From Flavobacteriales bacterium (GTDB lineage Bacteria; Bacteroidota; Bacteroidia; NS11-12g; UBA955), in contig CANIZU010000003.1 of the NCBI GenBank assembly GCA_947472115.1, forward strand, positions 1-34,912: a DNA stretch of 34,912 bases, read 5' to 3'. Both the position numbers and the translations under genes were made by a program. This document shows, one piece after another, positions 1-10,310 of this stretch. Each line of letters begins with the position of its first letter. Position 1 is the first letter of the stretch. The notes under the pieces are model-generated. The model did not search any database. It worked only from the letters and a program-made list of their open reading frames with translations, and had not been told where the DNA came from.

Positions 1-1013
1 GCAATGTTATTCACTGAGAAACTGCTCTGCAAAGGAGTGTACTTGTATAGCTGATTCAAGATTACGTTTGGAACCGCATCTCTTTTTAGTTCGAAAACTA
101 CGCGCATTCCCTGACGTCCGCTTTCATCGCGAACAGCCGATATACCATCAATCAACTTTTCATTGATCAAATCAACCGCTTTAAGGATAATCTGGGTTGG
201 TGTTACTTGGTAAGGAACTTCGGTAATGATGATCATTTCCTTACCAGTTGAGGTTACTTCGATTTCCGCCTTACCGCGCATTACAATCCTGCCACGACCT
301 GTTTCAAAGGCATCTTTAATACCCTCTACCCCGTAAATGCTACCTCCAGTTGGAAAATCTGGGCCCTTTACGTGATTCATCAACTCACTAATCTCGATGT
401 CTTTGTTATCGATATAGGCAATGATTCCTTCACACACTTCAGTTAAGTTGTGAGGCGCCATATTTGTTGCCATACCCACAGCAATACCGCTTGCTCCGTT
501 CACCAAAAGGTTAGGGATTTTTGCTGGCATTACGGAAGGCTCCTGCAAGCTTTCATCAAAGTTAGGTCTGAAATCAACAGTGTTCTTGTCGATGTCTACC
601 ATCATCTCTTCCGCAATCTTCCTTAAACGTGCCTCAGTATAACGCATCGCAGCCGGTGGATCTCCGTCGATTGAACCGAAGTTACCCTGTCCGTCAACGA
701 AGGGATAACGCAAACTCCAATCCTGAGCCATACGCACCATCGTATCGTATACAGAACTATCACCGTGTGGGTGATACTTTCCCAATACTTCCCCTACGAT
801 ACGGGCTGATTTCTTGTGCGCACGATTTGAAGCAAGCCCCAAGTCTGTCATACCGTATAAAACCCTTCTGTGAACTGGTTTTAAACCATCTCTAACGTCT
901 GGTAATGCCCTGGAAACAATCACCGACATTGAATAGTCGATGTAGGCTGTTTTCATTTCATCCTCAATGTTGATTGAGATAATTCTTTCTGTGTTTTCGT
1001 TTAGTTCATCCAT
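1..1013 (-). CDS. gyrA: DNA gyrase subunit A, N-terminal part (runs off the left edge)
   Basis: Reverse-strand translation from ATG at 1013: [59 protein letters not shown]...[50 protein letters not shown]; characteristic GyrA breakage-reunion domain. Not in the supplied ORF track because it is truncated. Confidence 0.97.
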   Translation of the reverse strand, partial: MDELNENTERIISINIEDEMKTAYIDYSMSVIVSRALPDVRDGLKPVHRRVLYGMTDLGLASNRAHKKSARIVGEVLGKYHPHGDSSVYDTMVRMAQDWSLRYPFVDGQGNFGSIDGDPPAAMRYTEARLRKIAEEMMVDIDKNTVDFRPNFDESLQEPSVMPAKIPNLLVNGASGIAVGMATNMAPHNLTEVCEGIIAYIDNKDIEISELMNHVKGPDFPTGGSIYGVEGIKDAFETGRGRIVMRGKAEIEVTSTGKEMIIITEVPYQVTPTQIILKAVDLINEKLIDGISAVRDESGRQGMRVVFELKRDAVPNVILNQLYKYTPLQSSFSVNNI

Positions 1014-1120
1014 GAAAATAGTCGATTATACAAATAACGCCGAAATCGGGGTTGGTTGGTTGAATTTATTGGGGATGTTGCCCACAAATTTTATACATTT
1101 TTGGGGGCTTGTTGGCTATT

Positions 1121-1160
1121 AAAACAAAAGAGGAAAGGTTGCCCTTTCCTCTTTTGTTTT
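1121..1160 (-). terminator. Intrinsic terminator downstream of the M16 peptidase gene
   Basis: Perfect inverted repeat AAAACAAAAGAGGAAAGG-TTGC-CCTTTCCTCTTTTGTTTT (18-bp arms, 4-nt loop) immediately 3' of the M16 stop codon; T-rich distal arm. Confidence 0.8.
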
Positions 1161-1178
1161 TCGCTATTCCGGAACGAC

Positions 1179-4124
1179 TTATTTTCGCAAGTCGGCCGGT
1201 GGATTGTATTGTACTTTTTTACGTGGCAATGAGGTGGTTCCAGGCTTCATATACTTGATTTTTCCTGCACCCGTAGGCTCCAACATTTGGATTTTGCCCA
1301 TGCCCAAAGCGTCTAACTTCGGCTGAAGATCAATGATATCACCCGCTACAACAACGGTTAGGTTTTCAAGATTCATTTCCTCTTTCGCCAATGTGTTAAT
1401 TTGCTCTTTGGTGATCGACTGTAGGACCTTTAACTGCTGGTCAGCAAAATCCATTGGCAAATTGCGATTGGCCATCTGAAGGATATAACCTGCTTTTTGT
1501 CCAATTGATTCGTATTCCAAAGATTCGCTCGCAATCAAAGCAGATTTTGTGAAATTGAATTCTTCGTCTGTAATGCCACCATTTTTATATCTCACCAATT
1601 CATCAACGATCTCGATAATTGCGCTGTCAGTGGCCCTTGCTTTAACTCCTGCACTGATTGTATAAGTACCTGGCATGTCTTTGTAAGCTGGAGAATATCC
1701 CCCACGAATACCATATGTCCATGCTTTGTCTTCCCGGATGTTCAAATTCAAACGAGAGTTGAAGTTACCAGCCAAAGCAAAGTTCATTATGTTGTTTTGG
1801 AAGAATTTTCCAGCATAATCATAAGGCTGTGACTTAAAGCCCAAGAAGATATCGCTCTGCTCAGCATCATTGTATTTCACGCCAAATATTTGCGGAGTTC
1901 CCATTTTCGTTGCGGCCACCGGCGTAGTGATGGTTACGGACTTCTTCTGCCAGCTATTCAAGAAGGCAAACTTTGTGTAGATTTCATCTTCAGAAACTGG
2001 CCCTACGACAACCATTTTTGTCAAATTGGGTACATAATTCGCCGCGTAATAAGCCTTGCAATTTTCCATGCTCACTTTGTCGTAATCGTCCGACAATAAA
2101 GCCGTTCCCAGTGCATTTTCGCCATTCATCAACCTGCGATAAGCGTTGCTTGCTCCGGTGCCACGGTTTGTTAGACTAGACTTCGCGCCTTCTTTAACCT
2201 GTTTCTTTGCTTTTTTGAATTCTGATTCATCCCAGCGGGGGTTGAACATCATTTCTTGCAACAAGACGATGGCAGCATCCAATTTGTCTTTTTCACAGCT
2301 CAAAGTGATACTAGTTCCTGTTGAACCGCCACCAAAGCCAATATTGACGCCCAATTTCTCAAATTCTTTTTCTAAGTCTTCAGGAGTTTTTGTCGATGTA
2401 CCCGTATTCATCGCAGAAGCGGTCATTTCCGCAGTACCTGCTGGGAATATTTTACCATCTTCCAACAATCTACCGCCTTCAATATTCAATTGTACGATAA
2501 CACGTGGAGTTTCATCGAAGTAGGTCGACCAAATTTCTAAACCATTATCCAACACCTTTTTAGCCACCTTAGGTGATTTTGCAGTTGTGATTTCTTTGGG
2601 TTGAGGGCGTACGCTGCGATCGAAATTGTCTTTTACAGGTCTTGGCGATAAACCTTTGTATTCAGCATCAGCCAAGGCGCTGGTAAATCCAGCATTTGGG
2701 TTAACACTTTGATACTTGGGCTTCTCTTCGCCCTCAGCAACCTGACTCGGGGTGATGATAACGGTAGAAGAGAATTTGTTTTTCAAGTACATGTTGTAAA
2801 CACGCATGATGTCGGCCTTGGTTAAGTTTCTATAACGACTTGCATCATCTTCCAAGTTATAACTGCTACCATCGGCATTCTTAGCATCCAAGTACCAGAA
2901 AGAACTCAAGTAGTTTGCTTTGGTACTAACATCTTCCAAACCGCTAGAATAATTACTTAGGATATTGGTTTTTGCACGATCCAAATCTTCATCAGAGAAA
3001 CCAATGATTCCAAAAGAATCGATGGCGCTTTTCATCATTTTTTGAAGTCTAGGTACATCTGAGTATGGATAACCAACGACAGTGAAAGAAATTTCACCGG
3101 CCAACTCATGGTTGATTGAACTCAATGGATTGTTGCTCGCATTGGCTTGTAATGCCCATTCTGCATCAACAAACTTCTTGTATAATGTAGAACTTCTTGT
3201 TCCACCCATCAAATAGGTCAACACGTCCAAAGCCGCTTCGTCCGCATGTCCAACCGGCACACCTACAAAAGTTGAATAAATCAATGGTACATAAGCATTC
3301 GCATCAGGATATGTCGCTACTTTATTTTCCAATAGTTTAACTCTTGGAACCGCCTGCTTTTTCACTTCCGGGCCGCGTTGAATGGCGCCAAAGAATTTAT
3401 CAACCCAAGCTACTACTTCGCTCGTGTTAACGTCACCGCTAACGATGATACACGCATTGTTTGGAGAGTACCAACGCAAAAAGAAGTTTTTGAGGTCATT
3501 GCTATCCGCGCGATCCAAATCATCAACAAAACCAATGGTTGACCAGCTGTATGGGTGCTCTTTTGGATACAATTCTTGGTCTTTTACCTCCATCAAAAAA
3601 CCATAGGGAGCATCATAACGCTCAGCCTTTTCATTTTTAACGGTACTACGTTGGATTTCAAATTTCTTATTGGTGAAAGCTTCAAGGAAAAATCCCATAC
3701 GATCCGCTTCCATCCAAAGGGCTGTCTCGGTAAAGTTGCTAGGGAAAGTTTCAATATACACGGTACGATCTCTAGTGGTGTTGCCATTGACATCTCCCCC
3801 ATAATTCTTAATGATTTTGAAATGTTCTTCATCGGCGATGTGCTTAGAACCTTGAAACAACATGTGCTCAAAGAAGTGCGCAAAGCCAGATTTTCCTCGG
3901 GTTTCTCTCGCAGATCCAACGTGATAAGTTACATTTAGGTGAGTCACTGGATCGCTGTGATCCTCACTTACCATAAGCGTTAAGCCATTGGGATACTGGA
4001 ATTTCTGGTAAGGGACAATCAATTTACCAGGTTTTGCATCCACCTTTTCGATAAGTGTTGCTTGTGCTTGTGTTAGGGAGATAAATGACCCAATCGACAA
4101 ACAGAGAACTAACAATTTTTTCAT
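1179..4124 (-). CDS. M16 family (pitrilysin-type) zinc metallopeptidase, two M16 repeats, secreted
   Basis: 981 aa, N-terminal signal peptide; HxxEH motif in FAHFFEHMLFQGSKH; second repeat beginning near KVLDNGLEIWSTYFDETPRVIVQLNIEGG lacks the motif, as usual for M16 pairs. Confidence 0.93.
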   Translation of the reverse strand: MKKLLVLCLSIGSFISLTQAQATLIEKVDAKPGKLIVPYQKFQYPNGLTLMVSEDHSDPVTHLNVTYHVGSARETRGKSGFAHFFEHMLFQGSKHIADEEHFKIIKNYGGDVNGNTTRDRTVYIETFPSNFTETALWMEADRMGFFLEAFTNKKFEIQRSTVKNEKAERYDAPYGFLMEVKDQELYPKEHPYSWSTIGFVDDLDRADSNDLKNFFLRWYSPNNACIIVSGDVNTSEVVAWVDKFFGAIQRGPEVKKQAVPRVKLLENKVATYPDANAYVPLIYSTFVGVPVGHADEAALDVLTYLMGGTRSSTLYKKFVDAEWALQANASNNPLSSINHELAGEISFTVVGYPYSDVPRLQKMMKSAIDSFGIIGFSDEDLDRAKTNILSNYSSGLEDVSTKANYLSSFWYLDAKNADGSSYNLEDDASRYRNLTKADIMRVYNMYLKNKFSSTVIITPSQVAEGEEKPKYQSVNPNAGFTSALADAEYKGLSPRPVKDNFDRSVRPQPKEITTAKSPKVAKKVLDNGLEIWSTYFDETPRVIVQLNIEGGRLLEDGKIFPAGTAEMTASAMNTGTSTKTPEDLEKEFEKLGVNIGFGGGSTGTSITLSCEKDKLDAAIVLLQEMMFNPRWDESEFKKAKKQVKEGAKSSLTNRGTGASNAYRRLMNGENALGTALLSDDYDKVSMENCKAYYAANYVPNLTKMVVVGPVSEDEIYTKFAFLNSWQKKSVTITTPVAATKMGTPQIFGVKYNDAEQSDIFLGFKSQPYDYAGKFFQNNIMNFALAGNFNSRLNLNIREDKAWTYGIRGGYSPAYKDMPGTYTISAGVKARATDSAIIEIVDELVRYKNGGITDEEFNFTKSALIASESLEYESIGQKAGYILQMANRNLPMDFADQQLKVLQSITKEQINTLAKEEMNLENLTVVVAGDIIDLQPKLDALGMGKIQMLEPTGAGKIKYMKPGTTSLPRKKVQYNPPADLRK

Positions 4125-4252
4125 AAGTTCTGCGAAGTTAATAAATTATTAAAGTGAGCCGTACAGTTCTCGGCTAATGTGGATTTTTCTTAGATAAATA
4201 TTTGAGCAGCGCCTCCACATTGATGCGTTGGCCCATCATTATTTGGTTTAGC

Positions 4253-7060
4253 TCACTTCAGTTTTTCCATCAAATAAGGACCGGTGATGCTATCGGTCGC
4301 CAAATGGATATCTTCAGGCAGTCCTTGAAACACCAAATTCCCACCCGCATTGCCCGCTTCAGGGCCTAAATCGATGATCCAGTCGGCGCACTTTATGACA
4401 TCCAAATTGTGTTCGATACAAATAACGGTGTTTCCCTGGGCGATTAATGCCTGGAAGGATGCCATCAATTTCTTGATATCGTGGAAGTGCAAGCCGGTAG
4501 TGGGTTCGTCAAAAATAAACAAGGTCCCACCCTCTTTATTTGGACTCGCTTTGCTTAGAAAGAATGCCAATTTTACTCGCTGCGCCTCTCCTCCACTCAA
4601 TGTATTCGATCCTTGTCCTAGTTTCACATAGCCTAAACCTACATCTTGTAATGGCTTTAGGCGATCCCTGACATTTTTTAGGTCATCAAAGAAAATCATC
4701 GCCTCATCCACCGTCAATTCTAATACATCAAAGATGCTTTTGCCATTGTATTCAACTTCAAGGACCTCTTTTTTGTAACGCTGTCCGCCACATGCCTCAC
4801 ATTCCAATTTAATATCGGCCATGAATTGCATTTCGATCACTGTTTCACCTTCGCCCTGACAGTTATCGCATCTTCCACCATCCACATTGAAAGAGAAATG
4901 AGAAGGTTTAAATCCGTTGAATTTAGACGTAGGGGTATTGGCAAAAAGGTCTCGAATTTCATCAAAAGCCTTGACGTATGTCACGGGGTTACTCCGACTA
5001 CTCTTGCCGATGGGGTTCTGATCCACCATTTCGATCGCTTTAATCAATGAAATCGATCCGGATAGTTTTTTGTGTTTGCCAGGCTTTATCGTACTAAACT
5101 GCCCCAATTCACGACTCAATGCGGGGAATAAAACCTGTTTGATTAACGTTGTTTTTCCTGATCCTGAAACGCCTGTGACTGCAGTTAAGGACTCCAGTGG
5201 AAACTTAGCGGTTACATTCTTAAGGTTGTTGGCCGTCGCATCCTCAATTTCGATGAAATGTGGCGTTTTTCTGCGGGTTTTGGGTACCGCTATCTCTTCG
5301 ATATGATTCAGATATTTTGATGTCAAGCTGCTTTCGCAATCTCTCAAACCTTCAAAAGTTCCTTGATACAGCAATTTCCCCCCATGAGTTCCAGCCAAAG
5401 GCCCAATATCAATAAGGTTTTCAGCACTTCGCATAATCTCCTCATCGTGCTCCACAACAATTACAGTATTTCCTTCGTTTTGAAGCGCTTTTAATACCGT
5501 AATGAGTCTTTCCGTATCTCTTGAGTGTAATCCAATACTTGGTTCATCGAGAATATACATTGAACCGGTTAAATTGCTCCCCAACGAAGTCGCCAAGTTG
5601 ATTCTCTGACTTTCTCCACCGCTTAGGGTATTGCTTAAGCGATTCAACGACAAATAGCCCAAACCCACATCGCTCAAGAATTGAAGTCGATTCTGTATCT
5701 CTTCGATGATTCTATAGGCAATGGCTTGGTCGGTTTCGTTTAATTTTAAATGATTGAAATAATCCAAGCCTTTATCAACCTCCATCAATAATAGCTCTTG
5801 AATATTTAGATATTTGGGATGGTTTTGTTCGTCAAAATCGGAAATGATTTTTACGTAGGCTGCTTCTTTTCTGAGTCGTGTTCCCAAGCAATCCGGACAG
5901 GTAGTTTTGCCTCTATATCTAGCAGCAAGTACACGGTATTGAATTTTGTATGATTTCTCTTCGATGTATTTAAAGAAGTCGAAAATTCCTGGTAATGCTT
6001 TGCTCCCATTCCACAGGAGTTGCAGTTGCTCTTCATTCAAATCTCTAATGGCTCTGTGAATTGGGAAGTCCACTTTGTTGGCCAATCGGATAAAATCGTT
6101 GCGCCACTCTCCCATCACTTCGCCTTTCCAAGGCGCCACTGCGCCTTCAAAAACACTCAACGATGTATCTGGAATAATAAGGTCGTTATCTAAACCCAAT
6201 ACTGAACCAAACCCTTCGCAAGTTCTGCAAGCACCATGCGGGTTGTTGAAACTAAGGAAATCTCGGGTTGGAAGTTCGAATTTCATACCATCCATTTCAA
6301 AACGGTTGTTGAATTCTACCTTCTCCTTCGTATCGGTTAAATAAATACTACAATTTCCTTCGCCTTCCCAAAACGCAGTTTCGCAAGCATCAAACAATCT
6401 TGATTGAAATTCTTCATCGTCCTTTTGAATCGTCAAGCGATCTACGATGATAAAAAGTTCAGTTTCAATGGATGTGGCATCATCAATTAGCGTTTGAACA
6501 TTGACTGTTTCATTATTAATCCAAACACGACTATATCCTTTCTGAATGAGTAAATCCCAGTCGGTGTGGGCAAACATTTTTTTTGTTTGCGGGGCTAGAA
6601 TCAGAAATCGTTCGCCATCTTCTCGATTTAGGCAATAATGATAAACATCTTCAGACGATTCTCGTTTCACCTCCCTACCAGAGAGTGGCGAAATCGTATG
6701 ACCGGCTCTGCTGAATAGCAATTTGATATAATCGTAAATTTCCGTTGAAGTAGCGACGGTACTTCTCGGATTTCGAGTGTTCACTTTTTGTTCGATAGCA
6801 ACCGCCGGGCAAAGGCCTTGTATGTCGTCCACCAAAGGCTTTTTCATCCGTCCAAGAAACTGTCTGGCATAGCTGCTTAGGCTTTCCACGTATCGACGTT
6901 GACCTTCGGCGAATAAGGTTTCAAAAACCAAACTTGACTTGCCACTCCCTGAAACTCCAGTGACCACAGTAAATGAGCCATGGTCAATATCAACACTTAC
7001 TTGCTGTAAATTGTGCTGTTGAGCATTGATGATTTTAATTTTCTTTTCTATTGAAGACAC
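4253..7060 (-). CDS. uvrA: UvrABC excision repair protein subunit A
   Basis: 935 aa; two ABC ATPase cores (GVSGSGKSSLVFETLFAEGQRRYVESLSSYARQFLG and GVSGSGKTTLIKQVLFPAL), signature motifs LSGGESQRINLA and LSGGEAQRVKLA, zinc-binding CxxC motifs (CRTCEGFG, CDNCQGEG, CEACGG). Confidence 0.96.
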   Translation of the reverse strand: MSSIEKKIKIINAQQHNLQQVSVDIDHGSFTVVTGVSGSGKSSLVFETLFAEGQRRYVESLSSYARQFLGRMKKPLVDDIQGLCPAVAIEQKVNTRNPRSTVATSTEIYDYIKLLFSRAGHTISPLSGREVKRESSEDVYHYCLNREDGERFLILAPQTKKMFAHTDWDLLIQKGYSRVWINNETVNVQTLIDDATSIETELFIIVDRLTIQKDDEEFQSRLFDACETAFWEGEGNCSIYLTDTKEKVEFNNRFEMDGMKFELPTRDFLSFNNPHGACRTCEGFGSVLGLDNDLIIPDTSLSVFEGAVAPWKGEVMGEWRNDFIRLANKVDFPIHRAIRDLNEEQLQLLWNGSKALPGIFDFFKYIEEKSYKIQYRVLAARYRGKTTCPDCLGTRLRKEAAYVKIISDFDEQNHPKYLNIQELLLMEVDKGLDYFNHLKLNETDQAIAYRIIEEIQNRLQFLSDVGLGYLSLNRLSNTLSGGESQRINLATSLGSNLTGSMYILDEPSIGLHSRDTERLITVLKALQNEGNTVIVVEHDEEIMRSAENLIDIGPLAGTHGGKLLYQGTFEGLRDCESSLTSKYLNHIEEIAVPKTRRKTPHFIEIEDATANNLKNVTAKFPLESLTAVTGVSGSGKTTLIKQVLFPALSRELGQFSTIKPGKHKKLSGSISLIKAIEMVDQNPIGKSSRSNPVTYVKAFDEIRDLFANTPTSKFNGFKPSHFSFNVDGGRCDNCQGEGETVIEMQFMADIKLECEACGGQRYKKEVLEVEYNGKSIFDVLELTVDEAMIFFDDLKNVRDRLKPLQDVGLGYVKLGQGSNTLSGGEAQRVKLAFFLSKASPNKEGGTLFIFDEPTTGLHFHDIKKLMASFQALIAQGNTVICIEHNLDVIKCADWIIDLGPEAGNAGGNLVFQGLPEDIHLATDSITGPYLMEKLK

Positions 7061-7082
7061 GTGTTGGGTAATTCTTTAATTG

Positions 7083-7943
7083 TTATTGAATGGTGTCTTT
7101 TTGGATGGCTGCTCCAGCACAAATGCCACGACCGTTGGTGATGTTGCTATAAACGGGTGATGGGTCTGAGAAAATACCAGATTGTGCTTTATAACTCGCC
7201 AATGACTGCAGGTAACGATAATAATCATCGCTCAGTGATCGAACTTCTACCAAGAATTTATATTGGATGCCTGCGCTTCCGTAACTGGTAATAAAATCAA
7301 ACTGTTTCGCCGATCCGTTAAAACTTCTGTCATCTATTAGAATTCCACCAATATCAGTTTTAATTCCATTTTCATTCAAGAAAGGATCCGTTGTTGTTGG
7401 TGGCATAATTAACCATTCTTGGGTAAAGTCATCAAATCGATATAAATTGATTTCGTAATAGTTTCGCTCAGAGCTTGGATCTGAAATAAAGCATGTCAAA
7501 GTACCCGTTTCAAAACCCAATGAATCAAAACCCGTTTTATTCTTCCAAGTTGATTTTGCACTTACTACTCTATTGGGAATTGTTAATGTGCCAAAAGCGG
7601 TATTGAAATTATTTTTCTCCACTCTAACTGTATATATTCTGCCGGGTGAAGGTTTGAATTTCGCCAAGTATTTCTGTACGGAGAGATCATAAACCAAGGT
7701 CTCTGTTGTGGATCCATCGTTTACCGTCACGATTGCATTTTCAATCATCTTGGGAGGATTGGTATCGTTTATTGGAATCGTAGATGATACTTGCGCAGAA
7801 AACAGTTCATCGCTATTGACAAATGAATTTAATACCAATTTGGGTGTATGTTGAATGCTCGACATATCCAATTCGGTTTCGCAACCCAAGATGAAGGTTG
7901 AAATGATAAAGCCAGTTAGACCAATTAAGTTGAATCGTTTCAT
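7083..7943 (-). CDS. DUF4249-type outer-membrane lipoprotein, partner of the adjacent TonB-dependent receptor
   Basis: 286 aa; lipobox ISTFILGC; N-terminal TPKLVLNSFVNSDELFSAQVSSTIPINDTNPP...ENAIVTVNDG resembles DUF4249; ATG lies 1 nt after the TonB receptor stop. Confidence 0.75.
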   Translation of the reverse strand: MKRFNLIGLTGFIISTFILGCETELDMSSIQHTPKLVLNSFVNSDELFSAQVSSTIPINDTNPPKMIENAIVTVNDGSTTETLVYDLSVQKYLAKFKPSPGRIYTVRVEKNNFNTAFGTLTIPNRVVSAKSTWKNKTGFDSLGFETGTLTCFISDPSSERNYYEINLYRFDDFTQEWLIMPPTTTDPFLNENGIKTDIGGILIDDRSFNGSAKQFDFITSYGSAGIQYKFLVEVRSLSDDYYRYLQSLASYKAQSGIFSDPSPVYSNITNGRGICAGAAIQKDTIQ

Positions 7944-7944
7944 A

Positions 7945-10284
7945 TTAAAATTCTATTCGATAGAAGCCGGAAGGAATAAAAACAAAGGCAGAGGTCCCTT
8001 TTAGAACTACATTATTTGAATTTGGATCAAAAGTTAATTTGGCATTCATTGGATTTCTAACACCTAATATATTGTATACTTGCACACCCCAAAACTCCTT
8101 ATATCCTCGATTGTAGAAAGGTTTGATTTGCTTTGTAAATCCTAAATCAATGCGTCGGTAGGCCGGCATCCTGTAATTGTTTTTCTCGCTGTAGTCGTAT
8201 ACCAATTTGTTGTCGGTGGTAAGATACTTACCCGTTGGAACACTATAAACATTGCCACTCATATACATTGCAGCGAAATTTATCTTAAACCACGTTTCAA
8301 CCTGAAAAGTTAGTTGTGTTTTGAATTGATGCGGACGGTCCCAACGATATCTGAATTCTTCTCCATTATTAATGAATTCGAACGTTCGATTTGATTGCGA
8401 ATACGTATAGCTGGTTAGCCCCGTAACTTTACCTGATTTTTTTGATAGTAGAAACTCGATGCCGCGGCTGTTTCCTATGCCCTGCACAACACTTCTTTCC
8501 CAAAAATTCTTTACCAACGGATCCTCATCAATCCCAGTTAAATCAGTAATTCCTTTGTATTTTTTGTAATAAAATTCTGTCGAGAATTCAATTCCAGCGC
8601 TCACCGGCATGATGTAAGCAGCACTGAATTGAGATGTTTGCTGTGGTTTGAATGTAGCACTACTAGGAAACCAAACATCGCTCGGCAGCACTCCATTCAC
8701 ACTTGATAATTGGTGTAGGCCTTGATTTGCGACAGAATAGCCTAATTGTAATCGTTTTTTGCCTTCAAGTAACTGACTAATGATGATTCTAGGTTCTGGA
8801 CGAAAATAAGTCTTAGTTCCTGTGAAAAACGTCCACAATCTAACGCCGATGTTCATACTTAATCCAATGTTTGGGTGAACGTCTAACTCTGCATAATTAG
8901 CCCATTCCAAATTCGTCTGCACGTTAGCCATGCCGTAGGTGGTATCCGTGTTTCCGGTATTGGTTTGATCAATTAGGTGGAGTTGACCTGGTTGTAAATT
9001 ATGCAATGTTAAATGACTCCCATAATTAATGGTTTGTCGAGGATTTCTAACATAAGAAAAGTCACCATTCACGGTGTAATCGGTAATTGAATTACTCGAT
9101 TTCTCACTCAATTTGGCGGTTTTTGTAGTTCCACCTTGAGTAATACTGCCATCCAAATCGAAGTTGGTGTAGTATTTATATCTCGATAGCCCCATCGTAA
9201 TTGACCCAAAGTGATTGGAGTAAAACTCGTGCGACCATCTGGCACCGATTTGTGTGTTTTGCCAAGAGGTTAGATTCTTTAGGGTATAAACTAAACGACG
9301 TCCCAAGCTATCCGTTTCGTCAACCGAAAAGGAAAGCCCATATTTGTCGCGTCCATTATAAGCCCAATAATTCCATTGCGTGTATTGATTTTTCTTGTAA
9401 TCAACCCTCGCGTTAATGTCATGAATATTGCCAATTAACCCACTGTTGCTGCTACTGCCCGCCCCAACAATCCAATCTAAATAACTTCTGCGAATGGCAA
9501 TTGAACTCGTCACCTTACCTCTGTGATCCAGCGGCCCGTCCATTGCTATTGTTGTGGTTATTGGGTCGATATGTATTTTACCCGTCCAATCTTTTGCGGC
9601 TCCCCCTGATGTTTGGACATCCAATACCCCACCACCGGCTCTTCCTCCATATCTTGCCGGAGCGACACCGCGATAAAACTCAACAGATTTTAGAATGTGA
9701 GGATTGTAATTCGAAACAAATCCAAAAAGGTGCCCATTGCCGTAAAGTGGCAAGCCATTCATCAATTGTAAATTTTGATCGGGGTTGGAGCCACGAACTA
9801 CGAGGCCAGATAAGCCTTCCACACCGCCCGATACCCCTGGTAGAAACTGAAGGTATTTCACGGGATCGGCAACACTTCCGATACTCGGCGATTCAATAAT
9901 TTGCTTCTGAGTAGGAGAATAGAATGACGGCTTCATGTTAAACAACGACAAATACTCTTCCGCGGAATCTAATTCGTTGTATCCGATGGGTTTTAGGAAG
10001 AAATTTTTATTTACAGAAGCCTCTACGTCGATTTCGATTTTCTGAGTTTTAAAACCAGCCGCAGCAACTATGATAATTTTATTGCCATGGGTTGTTCCAA
10101 ATTGATAATAACCATGATCGTTAGATTCAACAGATGCATTTGTAGTGGAATCAATTAAGATTGCACCAGGAATAGTTTCAAGCGTTTTCTTGTTATAAAT
10201 CCAACCCGTAATGGCTGGAATTTGCGCCAAAAGCCCTGCAGCATTCAAACTCAATACCAACGAAAATATTTTCGCAATTCTCAT
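7945..10284 (-). CDS. TonB-dependent receptor with N-terminal carboxypeptidase-regulatory-like domain
   Basis: PAITGWIYNKKTLETIPGAILIDSTTNASVESNDHGYYQFG (CarboxypepD_reg-like) followed by plug motifs (GVEGLSGLVVRGSNPDQNLQLMNGLPLYGNGHLFGFVSNYNPHILKSVEFYRGVAPARYGGRAGGGVLDVQT) and a long beta-barrel region. The ORF track starts at 10314; signal peptide MRIAKIFSLVLSLNAAGLLAQ favours the ATG at 10284. Confidence 0.92.
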   Translation of the reverse strand: MRIAKIFSLVLSLNAAGLLAQIPAITGWIYNKKTLETIPGAILIDSTTNASVESNDHGYYQFGTTHGNKIIIVAAAGFKTQKIEIDVEASVNKNFFLKPIGYNELDSAEEYLSLFNMKPSFYSPTQKQIIESPSIGSVADPVKYLQFLPGVSGGVEGLSGLVVRGSNPDQNLQLMNGLPLYGNGHLFGFVSNYNPHILKSVEFYRGVAPARYGGRAGGGVLDVQTSGGAAKDWTGKIHIDPITTTIAMDGPLDHRGKVTSSIAIRRSYLDWIVGAGSSSNSGLIGNIHDINARVDYKKNQYTQWNYWAYNGRDKYGLSFSVDETDSLGRRLVYTLKNLTSWQNTQIGARWSHEFYSNHFGSITMGLSRYKYYTNFDLDGSITQGGTTKTAKLSEKSSNSITDYTVNGDFSYVRNPRQTINYGSHLTLHNLQPGQLHLIDQTNTGNTDTTYGMANVQTNLEWANYAELDVHPNIGLSMNIGVRLWTFFTGTKTYFRPEPRIIISQLLEGKKRLQLGYSVANQGLHQLSSVNGVLPSDVWFPSSATFKPQQTSQFSAAYIMPVSAGIEFSTEFYYKKYKGITDLTGIDEDPLVKNFWERSVVQGIGNSRGIEFLLSKKSGKVTGLTSYTYSQSNRTFEFINNGEEFRYRWDRPHQFKTQLTFQVETWFKINFAAMYMSGNVYSVPTGKYLTTDNKLVYDYSEKNNYRMPAYRRIDLGFTKQIKPFYNRGYKEFWGVQVYNILGVRNPMNAKLTFDPNSNNVVLKGTSAFVFIPSGFYRIEF

Positions 10285-10289
10285 CCTTA

Positions 10290-10297
10290 CAAATATA
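10290..10297 (-). promoter_or_regulatory. Bacteroidota -7 element TATATTTG upstream of the TonB receptor
   Basis: Reverse strand TATATTTG (TAnnTTTG) with 5 nt to the ATG at 10284; no good -33 TTTG found. Confidence 0.4.
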
Positions 10298-10310
10298 AGC
10301 CTTTCAAAGG

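Noticed and set aside
2146-2523. 125-aa ORF antisense to the M16 peptidase (also 1890..2099, 1973..2179, 3555..3938)
   Set aside because: Fully antisense to a well supported coding gene, low-complexity composition, no recognisable domain; typical shadow ORFs.
4151-4176. AGCCG/CGGCT inverted repeat between uvrA and the M16 gene considered as a terminator
   Set aside because: Only a 5-bp stem with a long loop and no T run.
4253-7060. UvrA considered as a UvrA2/drug-resistance paralogue because of the unusual neighbourhood
   Set aside because: Both ATPase cores, zinc motifs and the UvrB-interacting-like region look complete and canonical for Bacteroidota UvrA; cannot support a paralogue call by eye.
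9501-9899. 132-aa ORF antisense to the TonB receptor
   Set aside because: Opposite the conserved plug-domain coding region; no domain, no start context.
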